From positions 20,668 through 84,667 of IMG/VR virus record IMGVR_UViG_3300031963_000066: a DNA stretch of 64,000 bases; one strand, given 5' to 3'. Below the pieces are notes generated by a model. It did not search any database. It saw only the letters and a list, made by a program, of their open reading frames with translations, and was not told where the DNA came from. This document shows positions 33,954-45,400 of the stretch, piece after piece (the first letter of the stretch is position 1; each line of letters opens with the position of its first letter). The translations under genes and the position numbers were made by a program. This stretch comes from a virus.

Positions 33954-33971
33954 TTATTTTGCCTTTTTATT

Positions 33972-34277
33972 TCATGCATTTTTGTTTTCATCCAACACAT
34001 TTTCATAAAAATGTACATTTTCATTGGATTCAAAATTTATTTTTTGAGGATTAAATTTGTCAATTATTTGTTGATATAAAGGATGACTTGGTTCGACATT
34101 AATGATTTGAATAACGTCATTCGGTGTTATATTTTTTCCTTTTTCCAATTCATCCGCAACAATACGATCTTCAGGCAAAGCGTTTGCTTTAACATAGGCT
34201 CGTATAGTGTTATGTGGAAATTTCGAACTATGTTGAATATAATCTACTTGTAAAATTTTATTGATTGAAAGTGTCAT
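33972..34277 (-). CDS. Hypothetical protein between two fibre genes
   Basis: This 101-residue soluble protein is rich in Asn, Lys and Glu, with no signal peptide or membrane segment. It begins 'LSINKILQVDYIQHSSKFPHNTIRAYVKANALPEDRIVADELEKGKNITPNDVIQIINVEP', which could form a small alpha/beta domain. I do not recognise a family. A GGAGC ribosome site precedes the ATG. It follows the large 1626-residue fibre gene with a 32-base gap, a position typical for fibre assembly chaperones, but no sequence feature proves that role. Confidence 0.6.
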   Translation of the reverse strand: MTLSINKILQVDYIQHSSKFPHNTIRAYVKANALPEDRIVADELEKGKNITPNDVIQIINVEPSHPLYQQIIDKFNPQKINFESNENVHFYENVLDENKNA

Positions 34278-34309
34278 TTATTTTGCTCCATTAAAAATTA
34301 AGTTTCAAC

Positions 34310-37300
34310 TTATGTACCAACTTTATATGCCATAAATCTCACACTACCTCCAGCATACCAATATCCTGCGGGCCCGCCGTTAGCATATGCTCTCCACTCA
34401 TTATTAACGTCAGGTCCTATTTTATAAACATGTTTGTTTGTGGCACTTGGATTAGTTCCATCATTTCTCCAGCCAAGAACACTGTCCATATAATATCCTC
34501 TACCGGAAGCCGCATTGGCCTCCGTCATAAAATGAGTACCTGCCCTAAAATAATCATTAGCAAATTTCATTGTAACTCTGACGTTATTACCTGCAGCTAG
34601 ATAATATGGTGTTTTTTGGCTACCTAACGCCGCCCAAGTGGTGTCCTCGTTAGACCAATGCCAATAACCATAAGGTCCGTATGTTTGAAATGGTCTTGCT
34701 GCATAATAGACACTACCGTCAGCTGGCATATAATTAACTGTATCATAATTTTGTGTTGTTAATTTAATTAATCTCCAAACATTATCAACAAGAACTTCAA
34801 CGACCAACCATAGATAAGTGGTACCGCTTGCCCACATACTGGAATTTAATCTTTGTCCTCGATAGAACATATCTGGTTCGGTTATGTTCCACCAACCTGC
34901 GCTAGGAATATTTAAATATTGAACCGTATTCCAACCACCGCCGCCTGCGCCTGTACTAGTATAAGTAACACCACCAACTGATCCCATTCCAAACGATTCT
35001 GCATAAGTAAAGTATGCTGTGCCTTGAGTAACATTTGATGCTGAACCAGCAGTTGTGGCGTATCCAGCATTTCCAGCACTTGATGCATATCCAGCATTTC
35101 CAGCATATCCAGCACTTCCAGCATAAGTGGCATTTCCAGCACTTCCAGCATAACCAACACTCAACGATCCTGTTTGATATGAACGCAAGTAACTATCACT
35201 ACCGTTTGTACCCCAAACTCTTGGTGGGTTGCTAGCATTATTTTCGTCACCATTACTTGAATTAATGTAACCTGTTTGTAAATAACCGCTTGCATCAGTT
35301 CTTACAATTTTGTTTGCTTCATTGTTTCTATTTGCATGTACATTTAATCCAGCAACAGTTGTTGAATTTCCAGCACTTGTAGCATAACCTGCACTTGTAG
35401 CAGAACCAGCACTTGTAGCATAAGAAACAGACTGTGAACCAATGTTGGTGCTGTTGATATATGTTACCCAGCCACCATAATTACCATTTTGTATATTTCT
35501 GGTTCTAAGTAAATTAGCATTGTCTTCCCAACCCCATGCAACCTGAACACCCCATAAATTAGATGCATTTGTGTGGCGCATGTTCTGTTGGAACCACCAA
35601 CTTCCACCTGGACCACCAGTTGAGCTTCCTGATGAAGTATCACCACGAAGAACTGTACTTCCGGCCGGAGCGTGTGAGAAATCTGTATTCCAATTGGAAT
35701 TGAAACCCATTGTTATGTTATTTGCATAAGTAGAATTCGTAGCAAATGCAGAAGTGATATTCCAATTTCCAGAAGCACCAGTGCCTGTTAATGTTGGTGC
35801 ATACGAATTATAGTTACCAGAATCTAGTATAACATAAGAAGCGCCGCCTCGACTCCATCCGCCAGTTCTTAATTGGTTATCGGTACCAAGTCCAAAATTA
35901 ATTGCATATAATCCAGGTCTGTGAAAAGACATGGCCGCAGCACCAGCGCCTTGTGATTGAACTTGTGGTCCTAAATGGCCAACATAAGAAACATCTTGGC
36001 CAGACACAGTATAACCTAAATCTCCAGCAGTACTAATAAGATTATTAGCACTATCAGCAATTCCGTTAATATTCACACCTGTCAGTCTTTGGAATCCAGT
36101 TGCACGATTCAATGCAATAGAAGTTGTACCAATAAAGTGTGATGAATTGCCTAGTATAGTACTTGAAATTGTACCACCAGATAATTTATCTGCATTTAAT
36201 GATGTTAACCAAGCAGGATTTGCATAACTTCCTGTTGAATACAATCCATTTGTTACTGTACCTGCATTACCGGTTATACTGTGTGAGAATGTCCAATTAG
36301 AGTTTGCTAGATTGTGTACATATGATCCAGTTGCTAGTGAAGTATTTGCAGTAGCTTTGTCTATTGTTTGACCAATAACTTGACCAGTAAATGTGCCGCC
36401 AGTTTTTGGCATCTTACCAGATTCCAAACCATCAATTGCAGACTGAATGGTGCCTGTTGTAAGAGCACCTGTTGCTGGACCATATACAATGTTATTTGCA
36501 AAATATTCATATACTGCATAACCATCTACTTCGATCAATATTTTATCATTATTAACTGGTGCAACAGTCATTGTTACTTTAGAAGTACCGGAATTTAAAG
36601 TGTACTCAGATTCCAATTGGCGAACACCATTAATATATACTCTGACCTGGTTGGCTTGACTGAATGTTGGTGTCGTATATTGTGTTGTTGAACCATCTCC
36701 AGTATATGACAATCTATTTGATGTGATTCTGGTACCAGGCTGTGTACCTGCACCACCTGCACCCGCAGCAGTCCAATAAAAGTTACCTGTACCACCAGTT
36801 GCAAGAACATAACCTGAAGTTCCACTTGCTGTACCGGTAGCAGCTGCAACCAATGTATTGAAGGCTGATGCTGCCGATGTTGAACCAGTACCACCAGATG
36901 ATGTTGACAAAGGAGTTCCTGTTACTGTCAATCCAGTAAATGATGGACTTGCGGTTGTTTGCAAATCTTGTGATGTACTAATTGCCAATGTGTTTGCAGT
37001 AACTGAATGTATTGCAATGCCGTTATTAGATGTTAAGGTTAATGATGCACTTGTTGGTGATATTGAACCTCTTGTTCCTTTAATCTCAGCAGTTGCAGCA
37101 TTAGCTTTACCGAAAGCCGCATTAGCCTGTGCAAACGCAGGCGCAATTTGTGGAGCAACGTTGTTGGCCGAAGCAAAAGCAGAATTGGCATAAGATGATG
37201 CTGAGTTGGCAGCACCAAATGCACCGTTAGCATAGAGACTTGCAGAGTTAGCTGTACGAAATGCACCGTTAGCATACAATGATGCGGAATCTGAACGACT

Positions 37301-39190
37301 TCTTAACCAAGTATTTGCTTGTGTTGTATTGTCATTCAGTGTTTTTGCAGCAGTCAGTGATGCAGCTTTTGTGCCATCAGTAGTTGATATTGAATCACTA
37401 AGTTGTTGTTCGGTAATAATTCTGTAGTATGAAGCCGATTGAAAACTATCCACATCATTAATATCAAAATAATTTCCTGCTTCATTCCAACGAATTGCTG
37501 CATTTGCGGCCGCAGTTCCGGATGTTCCATCGACTGTTCTATAAACATTGAAAGATGATGTTTGATTTCTTGATGCTTGACTTAATGTGAATTCGTTTGA
37601 ATTGAATACTGTTCGTCCATTGATAACAAAATTGCCAGCAACACTGAAATCTTCATTTACCTGTAAGCTCTTAACTGTTGCTTCAGCATTTTCGGCATCA
37701 ATTAAATTCGAAATGCGTACATTTGGTGTCCAAACATCAGTGTTTGCTCTTATTGTGTTTGCTCTTACTGTGTCGGTTGCCCAAACATTTGCTGTATTGA
37801 CACGGGAATTTGCTTGCAACCTATCGGTAAATGTGATACCATACACAGACAATGTGCCAGTATTGGCTGATGTGTTAGCTTCAAGTCTATCTGTAAATGT
37901 GGTATTATAAACCGACAATGTATCGGTGTTTGCCGATGTATTGGCTTGAAGTCTGTTGGTGAAGGTTGTACCAGTAACAGAAGCTGTTGTTGTGTTAGTT
38001 GATACGTTAGCTTGCACAACATTGGCATACATTGTCCAAACTACGGATGCATTAGATGTATTGGATGATGTATTAGCTTGTAACACATTAGTAAAAGAAG
38101 TTCCTGTTACTGATAATGTTGTAGTATTTGCTGATGTATTTGCTTGCAATTCATTCGTGTGTGTGGTGCCAGATACAAAAGCTGTTGCAGTTGTTGTAAA
38201 TGTATTTGCTTGCAATACATCTGTAAATGTAGTACCAGTGACAGAAGCTGTTGTTGTATTGGTTGACACATTAGCTTGCACTACATTAGCATATAGTGTA
38301 TGCATAACCGATGCATTAGATGTATTGGTTGATGAGTTGGCTTGCACTACATTTGCATACAGTGTGTGCATAACCGATGCATTGGAAGTATTAGATGATG
38401 TATTTGCTTGCAATACATCTGTAAATGTGGTACCAGTAACAGAAGCTGTCGTTGTGTTTGTAGATATGTTTGCTTGTACTACATTTGCCCACAAGGTGTG
38501 TATAACGGATGCATTGGCTGTATTGGTAGATGTGTTAGCTTGTAATACATTTACCCAAGCTGTGCCACTTACACCAACAGATGTTGTGGTAACATGTGTA
38601 TTGGCCTGAATAGTTGCAGTAAGAATACTTGTGTTTGCTTGCACATCATTAGTAAACACTTTGTTGTTTGCAGAAAGTGTACCTGTCAATACACTGGTAT
38701 TTGATTGTATTCTGTTTGTATAAAGTGAATTATATATTGAAGCATTAGAAGTGTTAACAGAATTGTTTGATTGCAATGTTTCTGTAAATGTTCCACCTAC
38801 TACAGAAATGCTTCCACCAAACAATGAGTTATTTGCAACTCTTAGTGCTGTGTCTGATCCTAAAACGTTTAATACATTACCAACATTGGCTGTTCCTGTT
38901 GTTGCAAGACTTAGATTTCCATTTGAAAAGTAACCTTGCCCTTCCACATTCAAATTGTTTTGAATGATTGCAGAAGAACCAATACCTTGCACTGAAAATG
39001 TCTTTTGAACAATAACATTTCCGTTTGATTGTAATGCTGTCTGTGAATTTTCTGAAAGGAATAATGTTCCAGAATCTTTGACATAATTTTCTTTGGCAAG
39101 AATGTTGTTTTCGGTAACCAGATTGTTGGTTGCAACCATCCAATCACCAAATGTATTGGCATAACTTAATGAGGATACTGTATTAGCCAT
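34310..39190 (-). CDS. Giant modular tail fibre
   Basis: This 1626-residue protein starts with an N-terminal attachment region (1-140). Residues about 140-480 are a run of 22-residue repeats of the type 'QANTSSNTSNASVMHTLYANVV', a likely beta-structured shaft. Then 'VNEDFSVAGNFVINGRTVFN' (about 511-530), Ala/Asn shaft repeats (about 635-705) and a T7-fibre-like module ('LSYTGDGSTTQYT...VRVYINGVRQLESEYTL') follow. A stretch of 'AGSAGNATYAGSAGYAG' repeats precedes a unique C-terminal domain of about 230 residues rich in Trp, Tyr and Gly, the presumed receptor-binding tip. It lies directly after the 72-residue protein (1-base gap) with an AAGG ribosome site. It is a candidate long tail fibre. 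Confidence 0.85.
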   Translation of the reverse strand: MANTVSSLSYANTFGDWMVATNNLVTENNILAKENYVKDSGTLFLSENSQTALQSNGNVIVQKTFSVQGIGSSAIIQNNLNVEGQGYFSNGNLSLATTGTANVGNVLNVLGSDTALRVANNSLFGGSISVVGGTFTETLQSNNSVNTSNASIYNSLYTNRIQSNTSVLTGTLSANNKVFTNDVQANTSILTATIQANTHVTTTSVGVSGTAWVNVLQANTSTNTANASVIHTLWANVVQANISTNTTTASVTGTTFTDVLQANTSSNTSNASVMHTLYANVVQANSSTNTSNASVMHTLYANVVQANVSTNTTTASVTGTTFTDVLQANTFTTTATAFVSGTTHTNELQANTSANTTTLSVTGTSFTNVLQANTSSNTSNASVVWTMYANVVQANVSTNTTTASVTGTTFTNRLQANTSANTDTLSVYNTTFTDRLEANTSANTGTLSVYGITFTDRLQANSRVNTANVWATDTVRANTIRANTDVWTPNVRISNLIDAENAEATVKSLQVNEDFSVAGNFVINGRTVFNSNEFTLSQASRNQTSSFNVYRTVDGTSGTAAANAAIRWNEAGNYFDINDVDSFQSASYYRIITEQQLSDSISTTDGTKAASLTAAKTLNDNTTQANTWLRSRSDSASLYANGAFRTANSASLYANGAFGAANSASSYANSAFASANNVAPQIAPAFAQANAAFGKANAATAEIKGTRGSISPTSASLTLTSNNGIAIHSVTANTLAISTSQDLQTTASPSFTGLTVTGTPLSTSSGGTGSTSAASAFNTLVAAATGTASGTSGYVLATGGTGNFYWTAAGAGGAGTQPGTRITSNRLSYTGDGSTTQYTTPTFSQANQVRVYINGVRQLESEYTLNSGTSKVTMTVAPVNNDKILIEVDGYAVYEYFANNIVYGPATGALTTGTIQSAIDGLESGKMPKTGGTFTGQVIGQTIDKATANTSLATGSYVHNLANSNWTFSHSITGNAGTVTNGLYSTGSYANPAWLTSLNADKLSGGTISSTILGNSSHFIGTTSIALNRATGFQRLTGVNINGIADSANNLISTAGDLGYTVSGQDVSYVGHLGPQVQSQGAGAAAMSFHRPGLYAINFGLGTDNQLRTGGWSRGGASYVILDSGNYNSYAPTLTGTGASGNWNITSAFATNSTYANNITMGFNSNWNTDFSHAPAGSTVLRGDTSSGSSTGGPGGSWWFQQNMRHTNASNLWGVQVAWGWEDNANLLRTRNIQNGNYGGWVTYINSTNIGSQSVSYATSAGSATSAGYATSAGNSTTVAGLNVHANRNNEANKIVRTDASGYLQTGYINSSNGDENNASNPPRVWGTNGSDSYLRSYQTGSLSVGYAGSAGNATYAGSAGYAGNAGYASSAGNAGYATTAGSASNVTQGTAYFTYAESFGMGSVGGVTYTSTGAGGGGWNTVQYLNIPSAGWWNITEPDMFYRGQRLNSSMWASGTTYLWLVVEVLVDNVWRLIKLTTQNYDTVNYMPADGSVYYAARPFQTYGPYGYWHWSNEDTTWAALGSQKTPYYLAAGNNVRVTMKFANDYFRAGTHFMTEANAASGRGYYMDSVLGWRNDGTNPSATNKHVYKIGPDVNNEWRAYANGGPAGYWYAGGSVRFMAYKVGT
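34990..35160 (-). repeat. Low-complexity Ala/Gly/Ser/Tyr repeat near the fibre tip
   Basis: Short repeats encode AGxA(G/S)YAG-type peptides. On the plus strand the unit 'ccagcatttccagcac/atatc' recurs many times. A similar shorter run lies at about 35370-35430 ('agcacttgtagcataacc'). They form a flexible or polyglycine-like neck before the C-terminal tip and are prone to length change by slippage. Confidence 0.75.
37750..38773 (-). repeat. Array of 66-bp (22-residue) coding repeats in the giant fibre
   Basis: About fourteen in-frame repeats of 22 residues. Two subtypes alternate, one with 'ASV.HTLYANVVQAN' and one with 'ASVTGTTFTDVLQAN'. Some neighbours are nearly identical at DNA level, for example around 38050-38420. 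The regular spacing superficially resembles a CRISPR array, but the repeats are coding and have no unique spacers. Confidence 0.88.
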
Positions 39191-39191
39191 T

Positions 39192-39410
39192 TTAACCTTT
39201 TTCTAATAGTTTTAATAACAAACTTTTTATTTCCGTTATATCTTCCCTGAGCACTTTGACCTCAGACTTAACATTATTTATTTCTTCTTTTTGAGACTCC
39301 AGGGCCCGGCGTTTATTCAAATATTCATCTAAACCATTTTTATCTTGGTTTATAATTGCACCGGTTCTGGTGTCCCTAACAAGTTTTGTACCTTCAACTC
39401 TCAAATACAT
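39192..39410 (-). CDS. Small coiled-coil protein of aquatic T4-like phages
   Basis: With the ATG at 39410 this is a 72-residue protein: 'MYLRVEGTKLVRDTRTGAIINQDKNGLDEYLNKRRALE', then a coiled coil ('EINNVKSEVKVLREDITEIKSLLLKLLEKG'). A TTG two codons earlier would overlap the previous stop; ATG is preferred, though the ribosome site is weak. From memory, short proteins with this 'YLRVEG...LVRDT.TGA.IN.D' opening are common near baseplate genes of cyanophages. The function is unknown. Confidence 0.72.
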   Translation of the reverse strand: MYLRVEGTKLVRDTRTGAIINQDKNGLDEYLNKRRALESQKEEINNVKSEVKVLREDITEIKSLLLKLLEKG

Positions 39411-39412
39411 AA

Positions 39413-42400
39413 TCAACCAATCGAACTATTGATATTTGAAGGCAGTGCAATACATCTCATGTCTGTCAAATGAGGTACAATAGTTGTATCTGTAGTCAAC
39501 AAAACAATTTTGATTGCAAACTGATTGAATGAGTTATATGTTTGGCCATTTGTTGATGTATAAGAAACATAACCTTGTTCTGTACCTAAACTTCCTGGTG
39601 CAAAAGTATATTCATGCAAATCACCTCTAAATTTAGAATACAATGTGTTAGAATTCTTTGTTTTGGTCATTAGGATCCAAGAACCATCAGCAAAAGATTG
39701 TGTATCATTTCTATTCAAAATCTTGTAGTACACTTGTATATCTGTTTTTGCAGGACGATATGCAGACAAATAGACATTCAAATCTCCAGAATCAAAACCT
39801 GCTTCCAACACAACCTTCTTGGTTACATATCTTGTTGTTGCAGGACCACCATTCTTAGAAGTTTCACCTGTAATGATTGCAGATGCACCTGCCGCAGAAC
39901 CACCAGAAACATCAATCGAAACAGTTGGTGTTTCTATGTATCCAGAACCTGGTGTTGTTAGATAGATTGAAGTAATTTTACCAGCTTCAATCACAGGTGA
40001 TGCATAAGCTTGTACAGCATTTGCACCTGTTGGTGCAGAAATAGAAACTGTTGTATTGCCTGTTGCATAACTATTTCCTTGCGACACAATAGATATCAAA
40101 CTATTTGACAATTCACAATTGTTTATGTTGTATTGAACTGTAAATACAGTAGTACCAGCATCAGAAATGACTGGAGAAACTGCATTATCTTGTGATGATA
40201 ACTGGCCGTACAATGAGAAAGATGTTTCCGAATTGGCAACCAAAACTCTTTGACGTTGATTATCATCCAAATAAATGTGTTCATACATTGTTGTACCAAA
40301 TTTACCTGGATTTATTGCAACTTGGCCAGCAGATGTACCACCTTGCAGTGTTGCATCATAGGTATAGTTGATTGAGGTTGATGATGGAACAAAATCGGTT
40401 GTTGATATATTAAAAGCATCCACTAATATATTAGAATTTGATGTTGTTGATATCAAATCTGTCATTGTGTTTGCATTTTTGTAGAAATCAATTTCAGAAT
40501 CAACCAAAGTTCTTTGTGGCAACTTCTTAGGTACAACCATTCTAATTGATGGTGTGACTGATGTGTTGAACACACAACGATCAATTGTAAACATCACAGA
40601 TTGATTTTGGTCAGCTTCCCATGTTTGTGAATTCTGAGAAAGGAATAAACCACCAACATAGTGTGCAGCTGATATTTTTGTAATTGAACTTGGATATGGA
40701 TCAGTTGATAGATTTTTTACTGTTGATGGTAATGCTTCTTCATTGTTTGATGCGGTCCACAATGTGTACTCATTAGACAAAGATTTAACAATAAATGCAT
40801 ATAATACACCAGATTGAATATACACTGGAGAAGTAAAGGTAAATTCAGTGTATGTAGTTGAATCTAAATGCTGCGGAGTTGAAGAAACTTTAACTTTAGT
40901 TGGATCCAAAGTAACCACTGAATGGTCCAATGTTACTCCATTTGGATAACCATTTAATGTACCAACAATTGATAATGTTATTGGTGAACCATCATTTGTT
41001 GATGTTGGTTTTGAAGCAAAGAACACTCTGATTGAAGAAAGAAAAGCACCATTTGGAAAGTTTGTCGGATCAATCTGGAAAGTTTGAGCAACAGGATCAC
41101 CAGTCCATGGTGGTGGCGGTTGCAAATCTGTAATTATTCTTCTTGTTTGAACTTCTGATGTGTTGGTTGTATAAGAAGAATCTTTATACAATGTTTGTTT
41201 GAAAGTATCTTTTGCCCCAGATGGTGATGCACCAAAATCAATAGTTTGTCTATTGATTTGCAAACCTTCCGCATAGAAAGTACCTTCAGCATATGTTGTT
41301 ACTGTGCCAACATTGTTATTGATACGGTTGTCTAAACGAAAGACTTTTTGGCCGGTGTGAAAAGTATTTGCTGGTACAGTGAACACACCAAAGAAATCAC
41401 CACGTTCATTGGATTCAATCGAACCTGTAGTTGAACCAATAGAATATGTTTCTTTATCTGGTAATCCAACAACTGAAGATACTACTATAGGTGTTGCAAG
41501 TGTTGCAACTTTTGTTGATCCATCATAATCTGAAATCACAGCTGATTGGCCAGGATTTGCACCAGAAGTTATGTAAATCGTTAAACCATTATAGAAATCA
41601 TTTACACTTGATGCTAATGGTGATAATTGTATTGATGTAAGAGATGTTGAATCTTTTAATGTACCACTGTAGTGTTCACTAGAGTTACTAAATTGTGTTG
41701 CAACAACACTACCCGAAGCAGTAGATGACTGATAAACACCTGATGCATTGAAGAATCCGTTTTGTAAAGCTAAACCATTATTGTATGTGGTTGTCTTAAA
41801 GTCATTTGAAACATATAAACGAATCTTGGTTGTATCTGTGTAGTTGTACACACCTTCAACTTTACCTGTAGGTGTGAATGTACCAGCTGAATAGTAACCG
41901 ATAATGTCGCCAGCTTTAAATGTACCAGTCACGGATGCAACTTCAATTGTATTCAATCTGCGAACATAAGAATCAACACTTACATTATCAAAGAAAGCAT
42001 ATAACTTGGTTTTAATTAACAGGTTAGAAGCTTTAATCATAATCTGCTGTGGTTTGATCCACGGCAAAATACTAATATCATTTATGTAACCATTATTCAA
42101 TGAATAGGTGTTATCTATTTTGTTGTATGGTCCAAGTATATTAGTTTGTTGTTCTTTAAACTTTGTCAGGTAAGTTGAAGAAAGTGTGGAATTCTGTATG
42201 GTTGTTTGTTGCAATCCAGTTGATCCACCCGTCCAACCAACACTATTAGATACTGTTGCCCAGGGGCTAGATGTTTGTGACTGTAAACTTGTTGCTGATG
42301 TTCCAGGAACTGTTTGCCAATCACCAAAAGATAATGTGTTGTTTACATTACCTCTTTGGTATATTTGCAAACTAGGATCAACAACCAACAAAGCAGGTGA

Positions 42401-45400
42401 ATATGTTGTATCAACCCAATTGTCCATGTTTGGAGACAACGACAAGCTACCTTTTGAAAAAGGTGTATTGAATGGGTTCACATTGGTTGTTCTGCTTGCC
42501 AATTTTTGTGATACTATAATGCTTGTGGTATATGGCAATGTGAAATAATTCACTGAACCATCTCGACTAACATTAAAATTCAACGCAGAAATTGATGATG
42601 ATGTTGGTGAATTCATGTTATACACCATGGCCAAATTCTTCAATGGGAAATTTTTAACATTTTGGCCAGCCGTTAACTGTCTGGTTCTTCTATTAATGTT
42701 TGCATTGAAATCAGTAACACCAGAGTCTGAAGCAGAAAAACTTGAGAAATCATCTACCATAATACCATTTTTGAATCTATTTAATCCGTATGCATCAGAG
42801 ATTTGCAATGAGTTTGCATTTTGTTCCAATGAATTCAAAGAAGTATAGTATTCAACACGGTTAATTCTTGTGTCAAGACCAGCAATGTCAGCCATTGTGT
42901 AACGGCGGTGTTGCACTTTTTCTATAGACAAATCTGGTAATTTACCAACAGGTGACTCAGTTGTCACATATCCGGTGTATGGATTATGTGTGATGTTGGC
43001 TATTGTTAGAGAAGAATCTGGTTCATTAGGTAGAATAGGGTTGATTGAAGGAGAACCCTCAACTATTTGTAGACTTCTATCTTTGGTTAAAACTAATTTA
43101 TCTTTACGACCAAGATAATGTTCATAGTCACAAATAAAACTTGTTGAATCTACAGGCAATAAAATTCCAACTCTTGTGTCTGATGGATTAGAGTAACGGA
43201 AAACAAAATCTGTTTGAGCATTTTGACGGGATGGTCTAAAATCCAAACAATCTCTCAACGAATATGTTGTTCCATTTTTACTTGTGTAATCTGGAATTTC
43301 TCTATAATTTTCTGGTGAATCTGAATTGGTGTAAGATGTTTGACTGAAATAACCATCACCACCAGAATGCTTGTAGTAATCAAGGTACACAAGTAAATTG
43401 CCTGCTGGCTTAGGTGCACCAGGTTTTAATGTAATTGATGCATGGTCATAATAACCATCTCTTTGGCCATTATCGAAAACATAATTATTTGTAACATCAT
43501 ATGTTGAATTATTATACATTGTTGTTAATGGCAATGTACCTGAAGCTTTTGTATCAATGATTTTTACAATTCGTTTCACATCAGATAGATACAATGATTG
43601 TTTTGTTCCAGGAGCAGCAACACCTGCGGCTTGTATGTAAACTTGGCCACTAGAACTTACACCATCGTCAACAAATGTGTAGGTGTTAACTTGTGTTCCA
43701 TTGGTTACAACTGTTGCATTGGCCGCAGTAACTAAATTTTTAATTTTTAAGACAAAACCAGAATCGGTTGCAACAGGCACATCAACTTTAAATATGATTG
43801 TTGCTGTAAATGCGGTCAAATCTGCTGTTGTGGTTGTCAATGTTGCAACAGATAAATCACCATTCATTGAAATGGCTCTAGGAGATACTGACCAATTAAC
43901 AATATCACCAGCTGCAAACTTTGAATTTGATTGAGCATTCGTCACAATAATTGTGAAGTTTTCTCTGACCAAATCTGCACTCAAAGCCTGGCCTGCTGTA
44001 CCTATATGTGAAATTTTATCATTGTAACTTGAAAGGTCCACAGTTGCAGACAATGTACTACCAGCAACACCAAAAGGTACACCTCTAATTTCAATAAAAG
44101 ATGTGTAGATTGCATCGGTAATATCAGAGACAAATGGTAAACCTATTGGAAACAATAGTTCTGGTTTATTTGGATTTTCAAAAATTGCATCACCAGAAGC
44201 TATACCATTTTGTTTTCCAGTATCATCTATTTTTGCACTACCATATACAGTATAGTTACTGTTGTTAACTTGCAACATAGATTCCGCATCAGCGGTATTA
44301 AAATTCATCACAAAAGTGGATGTATTGTCTGGTGTTACACTCCAAGACCTATTCACAGTTGCAGTTCTTGTTGAACCTACGTATGCTGTGATTGTTCTTG
44401 TTTCACCTGCATTTGTTCCTGATGTAATTGAAATGTCAACACCAACATAAGCATCATTAAATGAAGACGTTTGGCCATTTGTTCCTGGTAGAACTACTGT
44501 GGTTGAACTTGCTGAAACAAGTGTGCCTGTTAAAGCCTGGTTCTGCAAGTCATATACCATTGCCTTGAAGATATGTGTATTTGCATTGGCTGTTGGCGCA
44601 CTCTGATAATCTAAACCACGAATGTATCCTCTTGCCACCAATGTGGAATTGTAAGTTGTTGTATTGGCTGTATGTACACTATCAGTTGAAACACAATGAA
44701 AGTCTATTGTGTTTGCTGTTGTTACTTCAAATGTTTTTGAGTTTGCGCCATGCACATTCGATACAATAAAATAACTACCATAGTTAATAACTGTTGTGTC
44801 ATTATTTTTTAAAGATGTTGCCCTTGCACGGTTGGAAGATATATTAACAGGTGAAGGATTCTCTACACGATAACCATGCACATATGCAAGGCCTTTACCC
44901 ACACCCATTATGTACTTGTCCTCATCATCCGGATCAACTTTTGGTGTTATACTGAAATCGTTTACAATGTAATCACCATTGGTTTCGTAGTCACGCTTTG
45001 CAAAGTAATCATCAATCGCCGCATAAACTGATCCATCAACCATCTTGAAAACATTACCATCTTCAACACGAAGTAACTCAATGAAAAATTGGTCATCACC
45101 AAAGTACAATGGTTTTGATGTTAGTTCAAGGCTAATAACATATCTGTCTGCACCAGGTGCCTGGTAGTTTGATGCACCGACCGCAGGATCCAACAATGAC
45201 GCATCGTTTGCATAGTCATAGATTGTTTCGGTAATTTCCAAACCAACCCGTCTGGATGGTGTACTGTCATACTTACTTAAAACGATTGTTGTTGGTTCAA
45301 TTTGTACAAAGTTACCAAGAACATAGAAAACACCTTTGGCAATCGAAACAACAGAAGACTCACCGGTTGAATTGTTTGTTACTGCTTGGCAAGCTTTATT

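Noticed and set aside
37956-38609. Long open frame on the plus strand (217 codons) opposite the giant fibre
   Set aside because: It mirrors the 22-residue repeat of the true minus-strand gene; its Val/Ala/Cys repeats are a by-product, and no ribosome site or family signal supports it.
37750-38773. Regularly spaced repeats resembling a CRISPR array
   Set aside because: The units are contiguous 66-bp coding repeats of a fibre gene, without unique spacers between identical repeats, and the reading frame runs through them.
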